Assembly: GCA_013697395.1 (NCBI GenBank)
Contig: JACCWY010000093.1
Span: 1-5,455, forward strand
Origin: Chloroflexota bacterium
GTDB lineage: Bacteria > Chloroflexota > Limnocylindria > QHBO01
Direction of reading: 5' to 3'
Length of the DNA stretch: 5,455 bases
The notes under the pieces were generated by a model. It was not told the DNA's origin and searched no databases. It worked only from the letters and a program-made list of their open reading frames with translations. Every line of letters begins with the position of its first letter. Position 1 is the stretch's first letter. The position numbers were made by a program, and so were the translations under genes. Shown here piece after piece: positions 5,114 to 5,455 of this stretch.

Positions 5114-5455
5114 CTACTGAGCGTTCTCCGGGCCGGTGTCGAGGTAGCGGTCGTAGAACGCCAACAGTTGACTGGCGTCGATCTCGTTCATCTCGAGCAG
5201 ACGTCGCCACGCCACGGCCATCACGGGAACGTTCATATCCTGATACGGCGTGACCACGAGCTTCCGCTCGTTGAAGCGGCCGTTGCGAGCCGGCTCGTAG
5301 ACCTCGGTCGAAAGTCGATCTGCAATTGCGGTGCACTCGTCCGGGCCGCGCACTTGAACAGGATCACCACGCCGCCATGCTCTGCGGCATGGATCCAGTT
5401 GCCCGGCTCGACGGGTGTGATGCTCACTCCATAGGAGGCGCGGCTCGCGTAGTGG
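5114..5455 (-). pseudogene. DUF3105-type protein, 3' part, with an apparent frameshift
   Basis: The gene enters from the right edge and ends at TAG (5114-5116), six bases from the DUF305 stop. From 5454 down to about 5345 one frame reads HYASRASYG, then WIHAAEHGGVVILFKC. From about 5350 down to 5114 another frame reads GPDECTAIADRL, then KLVVTPYQDMNVPVMAVAWR and a tail with LLAFYDRYLDTGPE. Joined, these match the order expected of DUF3105: a Pro-His-Tyr region, the HxxEHG signature, a Cys-containing turn, the TPY/TAW-like block and a terminal GPE. A single missing base in the GC-rich stretch at 5342-5353 would restore C-A-G-P-D-E-C. It may be a true disruption or a sequence error. A separate short gene starting at GTG 5353 is unlikely, since the family signature lies upstream. 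The function of DUF3105 is unknown; members usually have an N-terminal anchor, not visible here. Confidence 0.75.

Noticed and set aside
5340..5356. Programmed -1 ribosomal frameshift as explanation of the DUF3105 break
   Set aside because: The direction fits a -1 shift, but no X-XXY-YYZ slippery heptamer is seen at the joint, and the family is not known to me to use frameshifting. A lost base is simpler.
5168..5434. Plus-strand frame of 88 residues at the right end
   Set aside because: It is antisense to the DUF3105 signature blocks on the minus strand and shows no features of its own.
1..5455. tRNA, rRNA, CRISPR array, insertion sequence or phage genes
   Set aside because: No cloverleaf-like segment, spaced direct-repeat array, transposase motif or terminal inverted repeats were seen on reading both strands.

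Overview
The window is high-GC, gene-dense bacterial DNA with short intergenic gaps, two ATGA stop/start overlaps, and GTG and TTG starts. The gene families (ZIP transporter, CcdA/TlpA thiol system, BlaI-M56 pair, DUF305, DUF3105) and base composition suggest a Chloroflexota or actinobacterial-type organism. This placement is an inference from gene content only; no rRNA or other phylogenetic marker is present.

Layout from left to right: (1) the 3' end of a ZIP-family metal transporter (+). (2) A small membrane protein with a CPIC motif and a C-terminal CERC motif (+). (3) A convergent two-gene operon on the minus strand, a membrane-anchored TlpA/ResA-like thioredoxin followed by CcdA, overlapping by 4 bp. 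(4) A 142-bp divergent intergenic region with a cluster of GTAGT/ACTAC half-sites. (5) An unrecognised five-helix membrane protein (+). (6) A minus-strand operon of a BlaI/MecI-type repressor and a compact M56-type membrane metalloprotease, again overlapping by 4 bp. (7) A 133-bp divergent intergenic region with a perfect 7-2-7 palindrome. (8) A secreted, Met- and His-rich DUF305 protein with an internal duplication and a C-terminal hydrophobic tail (+). (9) The 3' part of a DUF3105-type gene (-), split by an apparent one-base frameshift and running off the window.

The genes read as a cell-envelope metal and thiol-redox island. ZIP would move divalent metal. CcdA would pass electrons from the cytoplasm to the extracytoplasmic TlpA-like protein. 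DUF305 proteins are linked in the literature to extracytoplasmic copper handling. BlaI-M56 pairs are signal-responsive repressor/protease switches. The main observation is that the two divergent intergenic regions carry dyads of the same design (CTACnACw-N4-TGTnGTT), with symmetric compensating differences. This suggests that one regulator, most simply the local BlaI-type repressor, could control the DUF305 and blaI-M56 side together with the unknown membrane protein and/or the tlpA-ccdA operon. No tRNA, rRNA, CRISPR array, insertion sequence or phage gene was seen, and no gene-free stretch exceeds 300 bases.
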